From assembly GCA_022822125.1 (NCBI GenBank), contig JAJECF010000119.1, positions 1-41,278 of the forward strand: a stretch of 41,278 nucleotides of DNA. The letters run 5' to 3'. This DNA is from Alphaproteobacteria bacterium (lineage in GTDB: Bacteria > Pseudomonadota > Alphaproteobacteria > Bin95). Positions within the stretch are counted from its first letter, which is position 1, and each line of letters starts with the position of its first letter. Both the position numbers and the translations under genes were made by a program. Below are positions 26,139-34,420 of the stretch, piece after piece. The notes under the pieces were generated by a model, which ran no database searches, was not told where the DNA came from, and saw nothing but the letters and a program-made list of their open reading frames with translations.

Positions 26139-26605
26139 ACCACCTGCCCGGAGCAGACCGCGGCAGACCGCTGCTGCCTGGGGCCAGCCTCCGCAATTGC
26201 GCGCTGCAGCGCCTGGAAGGGAAGCGACGCCGAGCCATGGCGGCTGCGGAAGTCCGCCACCGGCAGGAATGGTTCGAGTTCGACCCAGGGTCCCGGCGGC
26301 GGGGGCGTCTTGTCCCGGAGAATGGCGCCCAGAATCCCTGCGCCCTCGTCCACCTCGTCGATGGTCAGACCAATGACGACCATGGCGACGGCGGAGGCGA
26401 CCGCTTTCCCGATGGCGCAGGCCCTGATCTCGTGGGCGTAGTCGGTGATGACATCGCCGTCGAGTTTGAGATCGATGGTGATCCGACTGCCGCAAAGCCG
26501 GCTATGCGCGGTTGCTGACGCATCGGGAGCCGCCAGCCGGCCGACCCGGGGTATCGATGCGGCAAGCCGCAAGATCTGTTCGTGGTACAGCTTGCGATCC
26601 GTCAT
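26129..26605 (-). CDS. Iron-sulfur cluster assembly scaffold protein (NifU-N/SufU/IscU-like)
   Basis: 158 residues. The IscU-like fold is indicated by [42 protein letters not shown], where the cysteines in LCGS and RACAIG match the first two cluster ligands. The usual third, C-terminal cysteine position is less clear; a late SAAVCSGQV exists near the end. The [26 protein letters not shown] tail is typical of this alphaproteobacterial branch. The start overlaps sufE by four bases, so it is coupled to a cysteine desulfurase activator. Confidence 0.85.
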   Translation of the reverse strand: MTDRKLYHEQILRLAASIPRVGRLAAPDASATAHSRLCGSRITIDLKLDGDVITDYAHEIRACAIGKAVASAVAMVVIGLTIDEVDEGAGILGAILRDKTPPPPGPWVELEPFLPVADFRSRHGSASLPFQALQRAIAEAGPRQQRSAAVCSGQVVWT

Positions 26606-27075
26606 GCGCCTCCCCCGGTAGGGTTGCCCGGGGCATGCGCCATGGCGAACATGCGAATGCGCGCGAGCATGAGCGAGAGACCGTTCGCCCGATGCGGCGA
26701 AAGGTGCTCGGCGAGACCGATCTCGTCGATGAATGCCGGCGAGGCTGCCAGGACCTGATCGGGCTGACGCCCTGAATAGACCTTAAGCAGCAGGGCGATG
26801 AGCCCGGCGACGATGGCAGAGTCGCTTGTCGCCTTGAAATCGAGCTTGCCGTTGCGGTACTCGGCGATGAACCAGACTCCCGCCTGACAGCCCTGCAGCC
26901 TGTTGGCCTCGATCCGCTTCGTCTCCGGGAATGGCGGCAGCCGGCGCCCCAGTTCGACCAGATACTGGTAGCGCTCGGTCCAATTTTCGAGATACTGAAA
27001 GCTGTACACGATGGATTGCTGGACATCCGCCACAGTCTCCGTCGGTACGGGCCTCGCTTGTAGGGGAACCCCCAC
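26602..27075 (-). CDS. sufE: SufE family cysteine desulfurase activator
   Basis: 157 residues. It accepts sulfur from SufS on a catalytic cysteine in NRLQGCQAGVWFIAEY near residue 64; canonical SufE has GCQSQVW. Other family segments: ENWTERYQYLVELGRRLPPFP near 30 and the long C-terminal helices GLSLMLARIRMFAM. It abuts the cysS stop (27076) and overlaps the scaffold start, so Fe-S genes here are under the zur promoter. Confidence 0.92.
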   Translation of the reverse strand: MGVPLQARPVPTETVADVQQSIVYSFQYLENWTERYQYLVELGRRLPPFPETKRIEANRLQGCQAGVWFIAEYRNGKLDFKATSDSAIVAGLIALLLKVYSGRQPDQVLAASPAFIDEIGLAEHLSPHRANGLSLMLARIRMFAMAHAPGNPTGGGA

Positions 27076-28458
27076 CTAACCGGTCCTCCGCCAGGCTGAA
27101 CCGTCGGCGCGATCCTCGACGGTAATGCCAAGCGAAGCGAGCTCGGCACGGATGCGATCCGCAGTGGCGTAGTCTCGTGCCGATCGAGCGGCCGACCGCG
27201 CCTCAACCAGACGCCGGACCCGTGCCACGCCTTCGTCTTCTCCCTCGGTCTGTCCGAACCAGGCTGCCGGCTCCTCCTGCAACAGGCCCAGCACACCGCC
27301 GGCGGTGTGCAAGGCAGCCTTGCAGGCGGCACGGTCCGCTGCGGTCGTCGCCTGGCGCGCCGCCTTCGCTATTCGGAAGAGTTCAGAGATTGCTCCCGGG
27401 AAGTTCAGATCGTCCTCAAGGGCCGCCTCGAACGCATCGAGCAGGCCGGGCGGACAGGCAATATCGGGAGCATCGCCGAGATTGCGAAGCGTGCCATAGA
27501 GACGATCAAGACTGCGCTTCGCCTGAGCGAGCCCGTCCGCACTCCAGTCGAGCGGTTGGCGATAGTGCGCGCCCAGAAGCGCGAAGCGGATGGCCTCGCC
27601 CGGCGCTTCGCTAAGGAGATCTCGGACGAGAAGCACGTTGCCGAGCGACTTCGACATCTTCCGCCCCTCGACGGTGACAAAGCCGTTGTGGACCCAATAG
27701 CGGCAGTAGAGTTCTCCGTCATGGGCGCAGGTGCCTTGGGCGATCTCGTTCTCATGGTGCGGAAAGATCAGGTCCTGGCCGCCTCCATGGATATCGATCG
27801 TTGCGCCGAGGCGCCGCTCGATCAGGGCCGAGCACTCGATATGCCAGCCGGGTCGCCCGCGGCCCCACGGGCTCTCCCAGCCCGGCAGATCCGGTGTCGA
27901 GGGCTTCCAGAGGACGAAATCCGCCGGGTCCCGCTTGTAGGGCGCGACCTCGACCCTGGCGCCGGCGATCATCTCATCGCGATTGCGGCCGGACAGAGCT
28001 CCGTAAGCTGAATACGAGGGCACGTGGAACAGGACATGCCCCTCGACCGCATAGGCATGACCCCGCGCGATCAACCGTTCCGCCATGCCGATGATCTCGG
28101 GAATGTGCTCTGTGACGCGCGGTTCAAGATCCGGTGTCAGGACACCGAGCGCGGCCATGTCGGTATGGTAGGCCCCGATATAGCGTTCCGTGACGGCAGC
28201 GATCGGCTGGCCGGTCTCCTTCGCAGCGGCGTTGATCTTGTCATCGACATCCGTGAAGTTGCTCGCGTAGACGACACCCTCGAAGCGCCGCTTCAAAAGG
28301 CGATAGAGAACGTCGAACACGACTGCCGGGCGGGCATTGCCGATATGGGCGAAGTTGTAGACGGTTGGCCCGCAGACATACATCGTGACCTGATCGGGGC
28401 TCGCCGGAGAGAAAGGCTCTTTCGTCCGGGTGAGTGTGTTGACGAGGTGCAACGTCAT
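27076..28458 (-). CDS. cysS: Cysteinyl-tRNA synthetase
   Basis: 460 residues, the normal length. It charges tRNA-Cys with cysteine using ATP. HIGH-like HIGNAR near 38, KMSKS near 270, and the discrimination-zinc ligands are all present: C in [10 protein letters not shown] in [10 protein letters not shown], and H and E in [10 protein letters not shown]. So it is not visibly a zinc-free version, although it lies in a zur operon. The start overlaps the cobW stop by four bases (ATGA). A second cysS elsewhere would make this a starvation paralogue. Confidence 0.95.
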   Translation of the reverse strand: MTLHLVNTLTRTKEPFSPASPDQVTMYVCGPTVYNFAHIGNARPAVVFDVLYRLLKRRFEGVVYASNFTDVDDKINAAAKETGQPIAAVTERYIGAYHTDMAALGVLTPDLEPRVTEHIPEIIGMAERLIARGHAYAVEGHVLFHVPSYSAYGALSGRNRDEMIAGARVEVAPYKRDPADFVLWKPSTPDLPGWESPWGRGRPGWHIECSALIERRLGATIDIHGGGQDLIFPHHENEIAQGTCAHDGELYCRYWVHNGFVTVEGRKMSKSLGNVLLVRDLLSEAPGEAIRFALLGAHYRQPLDWSADGLAQAKRSLDRLYGTLRNLGDAPDIACPPGLLDAFEAALEDDLNFPGAISELFRIAKAARQATTAADRAACKAALHTAGGVLGLLQEEPAAWFGQTEGEDEGVARVRRLVEARSAARSARDYATADRIRAELASLGITVEDRADGSAWRRTG

Positions 28459-29600
28459 GTCCGCGCCTCGAACATGGCGAGGTCGCTGTCACCGGTGTCG
28501 ACCGGAAGGAGATTCGGCGGCTGGGCCCCGGTGGCGTTGAATATCCTCAGCGTGTCTCGCAGGACGGCCTCGTCGATGTCGCGGGTGATGAAGACGATCC
28601 GGGAGCGACGGTCTTCGCTCGGCCACTCCTTGAGCATCACCGACGGATGGAAGGTGTGCTGGACGCCGTGAATGACGACCGGTCCATCGAGATCCACCAC
28701 ATTGATGATTCCTTTGATGCGCAGAAGGTCCGCGCCCCGGAACAGGAGCATTGATTCGAGCCAGAGATCGAAAGCATCGCTGTCGACCGGCTCATCGACT
28801 GTGAGGCAGACCGCCTTGATGTGAGCGTCATGGCGATTGACGTCGTTGAGTTCGCAGGTGTGGCCGTGACCGGCCGTTTCGTGTTCATGATCGTGCTGCT
28901 CGGCATAGGCTTCCGCCTTGAGCCAGTTCTGCACGTCGAGGCTCTTGGTCTTAGGATTGTAAAGACCGGCATCGAACAGCAATGTCGGATCGACAGCACC
29001 GTTTTCTGCGATGATTTGCGGGGCGGCGGGATTCAAGGCCCGCAGACGGTCCTGCAATCTGCGCAGTGCATCGAGGTCGACGAGATCGGCTTTTGTGATC
29101 AGCAGGCGATCGGCCATTGCCGCCTGCTTGACCGGCTCGATATGGCGATCGAGCGTGCCGCCGCCATTGACCGCATCGACTGTGGAGATGACCCCGTCCA
29201 GGCGATAACGCTGCGCGACGGCCGGTTCGGTCATCAAGGTATGAAGGATCGGGGCCGGATCCGCGAGCCCGGTGGTCTCGATAACCACCCGGTCGAACCA
29301 TAGCTTGCCCCCGCGCGCAAAGCGTCCGGGGGCATCGCGCAAGGTCTTGGCAAGGTCGCTCCGGATGGTGCAGCAGAGGCAGCCGTTCGACATCTCGATG
29401 ACGACGTCATCTTTGCTGTGCGTTACGAGGTCGTGGTCGAGGCCGATCTCGCCGAACTCGTTGATGAGCACGAGTGTCCGTCTCAGTGAGGGTTGCTGGA
29501 TCAGATGGTTGAGCACGGTTGTCTTGCCGCTGCCAAGGAAGCCGGTCAGCACCGAGACCGGCAGACGCTGCGATGATCCATTGAGAGGCCAGCATTCCAT
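28455..29600 (-). CDS. COG0523 GTPase, putative zinc metallochaperone (CobW/ZigA family)
   Basis: 381 residues. P-loop GFLGSGKTT at about 20-28, the metal motif GCLCCTIR near 73, Walker B-like [11 protein letters not shown] near 107, and the GTP base motif TKAD near 169. A His-rich stretch, [17 protein letters not shown] near 235-251, probably binds zinc. COG0523 proteins linked to Zur deliver zinc to client enzymes under starvation. It lies 21 bases after zur and overlaps cysS. Confidence 0.92.
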   Translation of the reverse strand: MECWPLNGSSQRLPVSVLTGFLGSGKTTVLNHLIQQPSLRRTLVLINEFGEIGLDHDLVTHSKDDVVIEMSNGCLCCTIRSDLAKTLRDAPGRFARGGKLWFDRVVIETTGLADPAPILHTLMTEPAVAQRYRLDGVISTVDAVNGGGTLDRHIEPVKQAAMADRLLITKADLVDLDALRRLQDRLRALNPAAPQIIAENGAVDPTLLFDAGLYNPKTKSLDVQNWLKAEAYAEQHDHEHETAGHGHTCELNDVNRHDAHIKAVCLTVDEPVDSDAFDLWLESMLLFRGADLLRIKGIINVVDLDGPVVIHGVQHTFHPSVMLKEWPSEDRRSRIVFITRDIDEAVLRDTLRIFNATGAQPPNLLPVDTGDSDLAMFEART

Positions 29601-29621
29601 GGTGCGCCCTTACTTCTCCGT

Positions 29622-30128
29622 TCAGGCCGCGCCGGCCGCAATGCAACTCGCGCAGGTGCCCTCCACCTCGACCACGCGTCGCGTCACGCGGTACCCAAGG
29701 GCAGCGGCATTCTCGGCAAGTAACTGCTCGACCCGCAAATCCTCCAATTCGGCCGACCCCCCGCAGTCGTTACAGATGAAGAACAGGCAGTCACGCCGGC
29801 GCTCCGGATACGCGCAGGGGACATAAGCATTCCGGCTTTCGATCTTCGAGACGAGCCCCTGGGACATCAGGAACTCAAGCGCCCGGTAGACGGTGGGCGG
29901 CCCGACCGGGCGGGAGTTCCGAAGCCTGAGGGCTTCGATCAACTCATAGGCGCCCGTCGGGCGACCGCTCTCCCAGAGCAGTTCCAGTACCTGGCGCCGC
30001 AGTTCTGTAAGCTGCACCCCACGCGCGCTGCAGAGGGACATCGCCAGCGCAACCCGTTCAGCCGGCGCATGCTGCCCGCGACGGTCGGAATCGGTACAAG
30101 ACTGAGGTTGGATCGACCGGGATGCCAT
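29622..30128 (-). CDS. zur: Zinc uptake regulator of the Fur family
   Basis: 168 residues. The winged helix includes LTELRRQVLELLWESGRPTGAYELIEAL and the recognition part PPTVYRALEFLMSQGLV. Two CxxC structural zinc pairs, ICNDCGG near 119 and GTCASC near 160, are the Zur/Fur pattern. With a COG0523 gene next and a Zur-type palindrome 30 bases upstream, zinc rather than iron sensing is the likely role. The N-terminal 28 residues are a less conserved extension; an in-frame internal ATG exists at about residue 30. Confidence 0.9.
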   Translation of the reverse strand: MASRSIQPQSCTDSDRRGQHAPAERVALAMSLCSARGVQLTELRRQVLELLWESGRPTGAYELIEALRLRNSRPVGPPTVYRALEFLMSQGLVSKIESRNAYVPCAYPERRRDCLFFICNDCGGSAELEDLRVEQLLAENAAALGYRVTRRVVEVEGTCASCIAAGAA

Positions 30129-30157
30129 GGCCTTACCCTTCTTGCGCTAAAGCAGGC

Positions 30158-30172
30158 AACGTTATAACATTT
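30158..30172. promoter_or_regulatory. Zur-box-like palindrome upstream of the zur operon
   Basis: AACGTTATAACATTT, with a perfect 8-base GTTATAAC core. Zur sites in proteobacteria are AT-rich palindromes built on TGTTATA. It lies 30-44 bases before the zur start, where a repressor would block transcription, so the operon is probably autoregulated. A -35/-10 pair could not be fixed with confidence. Confidence 0.65.
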
Positions 30173-30402
30173 CTTCTCTCGATGACAACACAGCCAAGGG
30201 CTCCCGAGAGCTGGGCGTGGCCGCAGGAGAGGGTTCGACAATAGCGTCCGACGGGTCCTCCGGTAGCCGCCGCCTCGACGCCTGCCTTGTCGGCGACGCC
30301 GATGCCGAAGCCATGCAGCCCGCAGCCCGCAGCCTGGAAAAGGCTGAAGGAACCGTTCCCGGCTTGGAAGCGGGCCGAGCCTTCGTGACCGGTCCGACCG
30401 TG

Positions 30403-32283
30403 CTACCCTTCCGGGTGGAAGTGGTCGTAGAGGCGCTTTGCGACCGTTTTCGAGATGCCCGGCACGGCCAGCAGGTCTTCGAAGCCCGCGCCCTCGACGC
30501 CGCGGGCCGAGCCGAAATGGTGCAGCAAGGCGCGCTTGCGCGCCGCGCCGATGCCGGCCACCTCGTCCAGCGGCGAGCGGCGGACGGCCTTTGCGCGCCG
30601 CGCCCGGTGCGTGCCGATGGCGAAGCGGTGCGCCTCGTCGCGCAGGCGCTGGAGGAAATGCAGCGCGGGGTCGTGCTCCGGCAGGGAGAAGGGCGGCTTC
30701 TCCGCGGCGAAGAAGCGCTCGCGCCCGGCATTGCGCTCCGGCCCCTTGGCGATGGCGGCGAGCGGCAGGTCCTCGATGCCGAGTTCGGCGAGCACGGCCT
30801 GCGCGGACGACAATTGCCCCGCCCCGCCATCGACCAGCACGAGGTCCGGCCATGAGCCGCCGCCGCGCTCCGGGTCCTCCTTCAGCGCGCGCGAGAAGCG
30901 CCGGCGCAGCACCTCGCGCATCATGGCGAAATCGTCGCCGGGCGCGGCGTCGCCCTTGATGTTGAACTTGCGGTAGGCGTTGCGCACCAGGCCTTCCGGC
31001 CCGGCGACGATCATGCCGCCGACGGCGTTCCGGCCCTGGATATGGCTGTTGTCATAGACTTCGATCCGCTCCGGCGGACCTTCGAGGTCGAAGAGTTCGG
31101 CCACCCGCCCGAGCAGGTCGCGCTGGGTCGCATTCTCCGCCGAGCGGCGGGTGAGCGCGTCGCGGGCATTGGCGAGCGCGTGGTCCACCAGCTTGCGCTT
31201 GGCGCCGCGCATCGGCCAGCGCAGATCCACGCGGCGGCCGGCCTTGAGGCTCAGCGCCTCGGCCAGCAGCGCATCTTCGGCCGGGCGCGCGCTCAGCAGG
31301 ATGCGGCGCGGCGGCGGCTTGTTGGAGTAGAACTGCCCGACGAACGCCGCGAGGAATTGCGCCGGGTCGTGGTGGCGGCTGCCGGTCGGGAAATAGGCGC
31401 GGTTACCGAAATTCTGCCCGGCGCGGAAGAAGAACACCTGGATGCAGGCCTGCCCGCCGTCGAAATGGGCGGCGATGACGTCCGCATCGCCGACCCCGTC
31501 CACATTGATGTCCTGATGCGCCTGCACGCGGGTCAATGCCCGGATACGGTCGCGGTAGAGCGCCGCGGTCTCGAATTCCAGCGCGTCGCTCGCGGCCTGC
31601 ATACGCTCGGAGAACGCCTGCTGCACGGTATGGCTCTGGCCGGAGAGGAACGCGCGCGCCTCCTCGATGGCCGCCTCGTAATCCTCTCCGGTGACGCGCC
31701 CGACACAGGGCGCCGAGCAGCGCTTGATCTGGTGGAGCAGGCAGGGCCGGGTGCGGCTGCGGAACACGGCGTCGGAGCAGGACCTGAGCAGGAAGGCGCG
31801 CTGGAGGGCGGTCAGGGTCCGGTTCACTGCCCCGGCCGAGGCGAAGGGGCCGAAATATTCCCCCGGCCGCGAGCGCGCGCCGCGATGCTTGAGGATGCGC
31901 GGCCAGTCGTGGTCGCGCGCGATCAGAATATACGGGAAACTCTTGTCGTCCCGCAGCAGCACATTATAGCGCGGGCGCAACTCCTTGATAAGATTGATTT
32001 CCAGCAGCAGCGCCTCGACCTCCGTGTGCGTCGTCACCACCTCCATGGAGACGGTCTCGGAGATCATGCGGCGGATGCGGTAGGGCTGGTTGTCGGGCCG
32101 GACATAGGCGGCCACGCGCCGGCGCAGCGAGCGCGCCTTGCCGACATAGAGCACCTGCCCGCGCCGGTCGATCATGCGATAGACCCCCGGCGTGAGCGGC
32201 ATGACGCGTAGATGCCGGCGGATGGCCTCGACGCCTCCGGCCAGCCGCTGCGGCGCCTCCGGTTCGGATTGTTCTTCCGCCAT
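30403..32283 (-). CDS. uvrC: Excinuclease ABC subunit C
   Basis: 626 residues from the ATG at 32283. It makes both incisions around bulky DNA lesions with UvrA/UvrB. N-terminal GIY-YIG domain with [20 protein letters not shown] near 32-51; Cys-rich [16 protein letters not shown] near 183; UvrB-binding UVR motif near 215; RNase H-like C-terminal nuclease with VYDNSHIQG and [11 protein letters not shown]; paired helix-hairpin-helix at the end ([19 protein letters not shown]). The start lies 4 bases from the antiporter stop. No other nucleotide excision gene is in the window. Confidence 0.96.
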   Translation of the reverse strand: MAEEQSEPEAPQRLAGGVEAIRRHLRVMPLTPGVYRMIDRRGQVLYVGKARSLRRRVAAYVRPDNQPYRIRRMISETVSMEVVTTHTEVEALLLEINLIKELRPRYNVLLRDDKSFPYILIARDHDWPRILKHRGARSRPGEYFGPFASAGAVNRTLTALQRAFLLRSCSDAVFRSRTRPCLLHQIKRCSAPCVGRVTGEDYEAAIEEARAFLSGQSHTVQQAFSERMQAASDALEFETAALYRDRIRALTRVQAHQDINVDGVGDADVIAAHFDGGQACIQVFFFRAGQNFGNRAYFPTGSRHHDPAQFLAAFVGQFYSNKPPPRRILLSARPAEDALLAEALSLKAGRRVDLRWPMRGAKRKLVDHALANARDALTRRSAENATQRDLLGRVAELFDLEGPPERIEVYDNSHIQGRNAVGGMIVAGPEGLVRNAYRKFNIKGDAAPGDDFAMMREVLRRRFSRALKEDPERGGGSWPDLVLVDGGAGQLSSAQAVLAELGIEDLPLAAIAKGPERNAGRERFFAAEKPPFSLPEHDPALHFLQRLRDEAHRFAIGTHRARRAKAVRRSPLDEVAGIGAARKRALLHHFGSARGVEGAGFEDLLAVPGISKTVAKRLYDHFHPEG

Positions 32284-32287
32284 GCGC

Positions 32288-33232
32288 CTATCCCGCGCCG
32301 GCCGACGGTACATACTCAACGACGACATAGGCGCCGTAGACCGCCAGGAACAGCAGACCCGCCGGGCGCCCGAACCGGCCCCGGACCATCAGCCAGGAGA
32401 CGAGCGCCACCGTCGCGGCCAGCATGACCCATACGGCGAGATCGAGCAGGCGCCCCGGAATGTCGAGCGGGTGGACGGTCGCGACCACGCCGCCAATTGC
32501 CAGCAGGTTGAAGATATTGGCGCCCAGCACATTGCCCACCGCCACTTCCGGATGGCGGCGATAGGCGGAGACGACCGCCGTGGCGAGCTCCGGCAGCGAG
32601 GTGCCGACTGCCACCACCGTGACGCCGATCACGGCTTCCGAGACGCCGATTTCGCGGGCAAGGCCGATGGCGCCCTCCACCAGCAGGTTCGAGCCTGCGA
32701 TGACGCAGCCGAGGCCGATGGCCAATGTGCCGAGCGCCATCCAGAGCGGCTTGTCCGGCGCCGCCTCCTCCGCCTCCGGGGCGCTGCGGCCGCTCAGGGC
32801 GCGCCGGTAGGAGATGAAGGTGAACGCTGCGAGGCAGACCAGCAGCAGCACGCCGTCGAACAGGCTGAGGCTGCCGCTGAGCGCGAGCGCGAGGAACAGC
32901 AGCGTCACGCCCATGACCGCCGCGCCCTCGAAGCGGACCTCGCGCGGCTCGACCGCCAGCGGCCAGACGCAGGCCGCCGCGCCCAGGATCAGGAGCAGGT
33001 TGCAGATATTGCTGCCGACGATATTGCCGATGGCGATGCCGGGCGCGCCCCGGAACGCCGCCTCCAGGCTGACGAACAGTTCCGGCATGGTGGTGCAATA
33101 GGCGACCACGGTGAGCCCGATAATGAGCGGCGAGACGCCGAGCCGGGCCGCAAGCTGCACCGCGCCCCGCACCAGGAATTCCGCCCCGCCGAGGAGGAGC
33201 GCGAAGCCGCCGAGCAATTGCAGGTAGATCAT
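32288..33232 (-). CDS. Calcium/sodium antiporter (K+-dependent Na/Ca exchanger-like)
   Basis: 314 residues, ten or so membrane helices. The two inverted alpha repeats are complete: [25 protein letters not shown] with [16 protein letters not shown] in the first half, and [25 protein letters not shown] with [16 protein letters not shown] in the second. These are the ion-binding G-T-S-x-P-E and G-x-N-x-N motifs of the YrbG family. The ATG at 33232 overlaps the VapC stop by four bases, and the end is 4 bases from uvrC. Confidence 0.93.
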   Translation of the reverse strand: MIYLQLLGGFALLLGGAEFLVRGAVQLAARLGVSPLIIGLTVVAYCTTMPELFVSLEAAFRGAPGIAIGNIVGSNICNLLLILGAAACVWPLAVEPREVRFEGAAVMGVTLLFLALALSGSLSLFDGVLLLVCLAAFTFISYRRALSGRSAPEAEEAAPDKPLWMALGTLAIGLGCVIAGSNLLVEGAIGLAREIGVSEAVIGVTVVAVGTSLPELATAVVSAYRRHPEVAVGNVLGANIFNLLAIGGVVATVHPLDIPGRLLDLAVWVMLAATVALVSWLMVRGRFGRPAGLLFLAVYGAYVVVEYVPSAGAG

Positions 33233-33654
33233 CGAGGCTCCGATCGCGGACTGCCGCTCATTCGTATCGATCCGGAACCGACGGCAGCGGCAAGGCCCCG
33301 GTCGAAGGTGACGATATCCCGCACGCCTCGCCTGCGGCAGCTCGCCAGATAGCACAGATCCCTGGCCTGGAGGTCCTGGTGCTCGTCGCGAAGGCGTCTG
33401 GCCAGCAGCACATCCGCTTCCTCCAGGGGCCACACCTCCACGCCCGCGCGCGCGGCAAGGTCAAGAGCCGAGCCGAACGTCGCAAGCCGGCCCCGGGGCA
33501 GATAGGCATGGGCCAGTTCCTGAAGCACTTCGGCGGAGGTGCGCAGCGCCGCGCGGTCCCGATGCGCCTCGATGAAGAACCGCCGCGCAGCCGGCTTCAA
33601 CGGGTGAGGTCGCCCGACCGCATACATGAAGACACTGGTGTCGACGAAGATCAG
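33229..33654 (-). CDS. VapC-like PIN-domain toxin with probable CTG start
   Basis: About 141 residues. N-terminal IFVDTSVFMYAVG contains the first catalytic aspartate; EVLQELAHAYL supplies the glutamate; QARDLCYLASC and IVTFDRGL supply the distal acids. The only start preserving the first aspartate and fitting the antitoxin end is a CTG at 33654, forming a CTGA overlap with the antitoxin stop. ATG codons further in would remove the active site. The stop overlaps the antiporter ATG. RNase activity is inferred from the family. Confidence 0.8.
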   Translation of the reverse strand: MIFVDTSVFMYAVGRPHPLKPAARRFFIEAHRDRAALRTSAEVLQELAHAYLPRGRLATFGSALDLAARAGVEVWPLEEADVLLARRLRDEHQDLQARDLCYLASCRRRGVRDIVTFDRGLAAAVGSGSIRMSGSPRSEPR

Positions 33655-33926
33655 GTTCCGCTCTCTCCGCCGGCTCTGGAAGCGGCTATGACGTCCAGAT
33701 GCTCCTGCCAGTCCGGCTCGATCTCCGGGCCGTCGTTGAAATCGCACGAACGAAAGAACGCCTCCAGCTCTTCCTCGAATGCGAACCGGCGAGTCCTTCG
33801 GCCGTCCTCCAGCCGGGCGCGGGCCGCCGCTCTCAGCCATGCGCTGAAGGTCATGCCCTCCCGGCGCGCCTGATCGGCGAACCGCTCCCGCTCGTCATCG
33901 GGGATGAGCAACTGGACCCTCGCCAC
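33651..33926 (-). CDS. Probable antitoxin (ribbon-helix-helix-like), partner of the PIN toxin
   Basis: 91 residues from a GTG at 33926 preceded by AGGAG eight bases away. The N-terminal RVQLLIPDDERERFADQARREGMTFSAWLRAAARARLE resembles a short strand plus two helices as in ribbon-helix-helix antitoxins. The tail is acidic with DGPEIEPDWQEHLDV, apt for toxin binding. A GTG at 33968 would place the start inside the operator palindrome, so I reject it. Overlaps the toxin start. Confidence 0.75.
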   Translation of the reverse strand: MARVQLLIPDDERERFADQARREGMTFSAWLRAAARARLEDGRRTRRFAFEEELEAFFRSCDFNDGPEIEPDWQEHLDVIAASRAGGESGT

Positions 33927-33949
33927 CGCGCCCGCTCCTGTCTTCTCGT

Positions 33950-33987
33950 ATGTGTATGCAATATACACATCGCCGCGTCTGCTTCAA
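33950..33987 (-). promoter_or_regulatory. Promoter and operator of the antitoxin-toxin-antiporter-uvrC unit
   Basis: On the minus strand TTGAAG (33987-33982) and TATATT (33965-33960) are 16 bases apart. A perfect inverted repeat, ATGTGTAT (33950-33957) and ATACACAT (33963-33970), 5 bases apart, covers the -10. That is a natural autoregulatory site for the antitoxin. Confidence 0.6.
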
Positions 33988-34036
33988 TGCGGGCGGCCGG
34001 GCGAAACCGTCGGACCCAAGGGCCCACTCCACAGGA

Positions 34037-34100
34037 GTGTCATGAAATGTCATGATTCTCATGCGGAAGGCGCATGAGCGGTTGTCGATTTGGGTATGAG
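34037..34100 (-). repeat. Dispersed repeat A, long copy in reverse orientation
   Basis: Reverse complement matches 19397-19470 in order: AATCGACAACC, CTCAT-CGC, TTCCGCATG, ATCATGACAT, CATGACA. Both copies lie in intergenic DNA about 15 kb apart. Confidence 0.65.
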
Positions 34101-34344
34101 GCAGCATGTATTCCCTCCGCCTTCCCCGGCTTCGCGTCTTTTGCATGGAGCTTTCCATATTGGACCATATTTGTTGCTTATTCGTCGCTGTCGGCGCAAA
34201 GTGGTGAAAGAATTTACCTCATGAAGATACCGTTTCTATAATATGGTAGCATGGATTTTCGAATGTTATGCCTTTCAAAGGAATAATTTCAAAATAATCG
34301 GGTGAAATCCTTCGTCCTGAATTTTACATGTGCATCGTGTTGTT

Positions 34345-34361
34345 ATGTTATACTATCACAT
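34345..34361. promoter_or_regulatory. Zur-box-like palindrome overlapping a -10 element
   Basis: ATGTTATACTATCACAT is a 17-base palindrome with one mismatched pair. Within it TATACT (34349-34354) is a good -10 sequence; a TACATG about 18 bases upstream is a weak -35. It precedes a histidine-rich outer-membrane protein gene and ZnuA/ZnuB-like genes, so repression by zinc-loaded Zur is the simplest reading. Confidence 0.6.
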
Positions 34362-34420
34362 GCATGGCCCTGACCGGCGAAGGCCGGTCGCGCGAGATTA
34401 GGGCTGCGGGAGGGATATCG

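Larger units (their letters stand above)
33971..34420. other. Intergenic region with repeat A and AT-rich zinc promoter
   Basis: About 450 bases. The left part has a long copy of repeat A (34037-34100, reverse). From about 34140 to 34360 the DNA is strikingly AT-rich compared with its neighbours and leads into the zinc uptake operon. No ORF of merit is seen. The AT-rich block could hold further regulator sites or an upstream promoter element. Confidence 0.5.

Noticed and set aside
27076..28458. cysS as a zinc-independent isoform
   Set aside because: All expected zinc ligands (two Cys, His, Glu) are still visible, so loss of zinc cannot be claimed.
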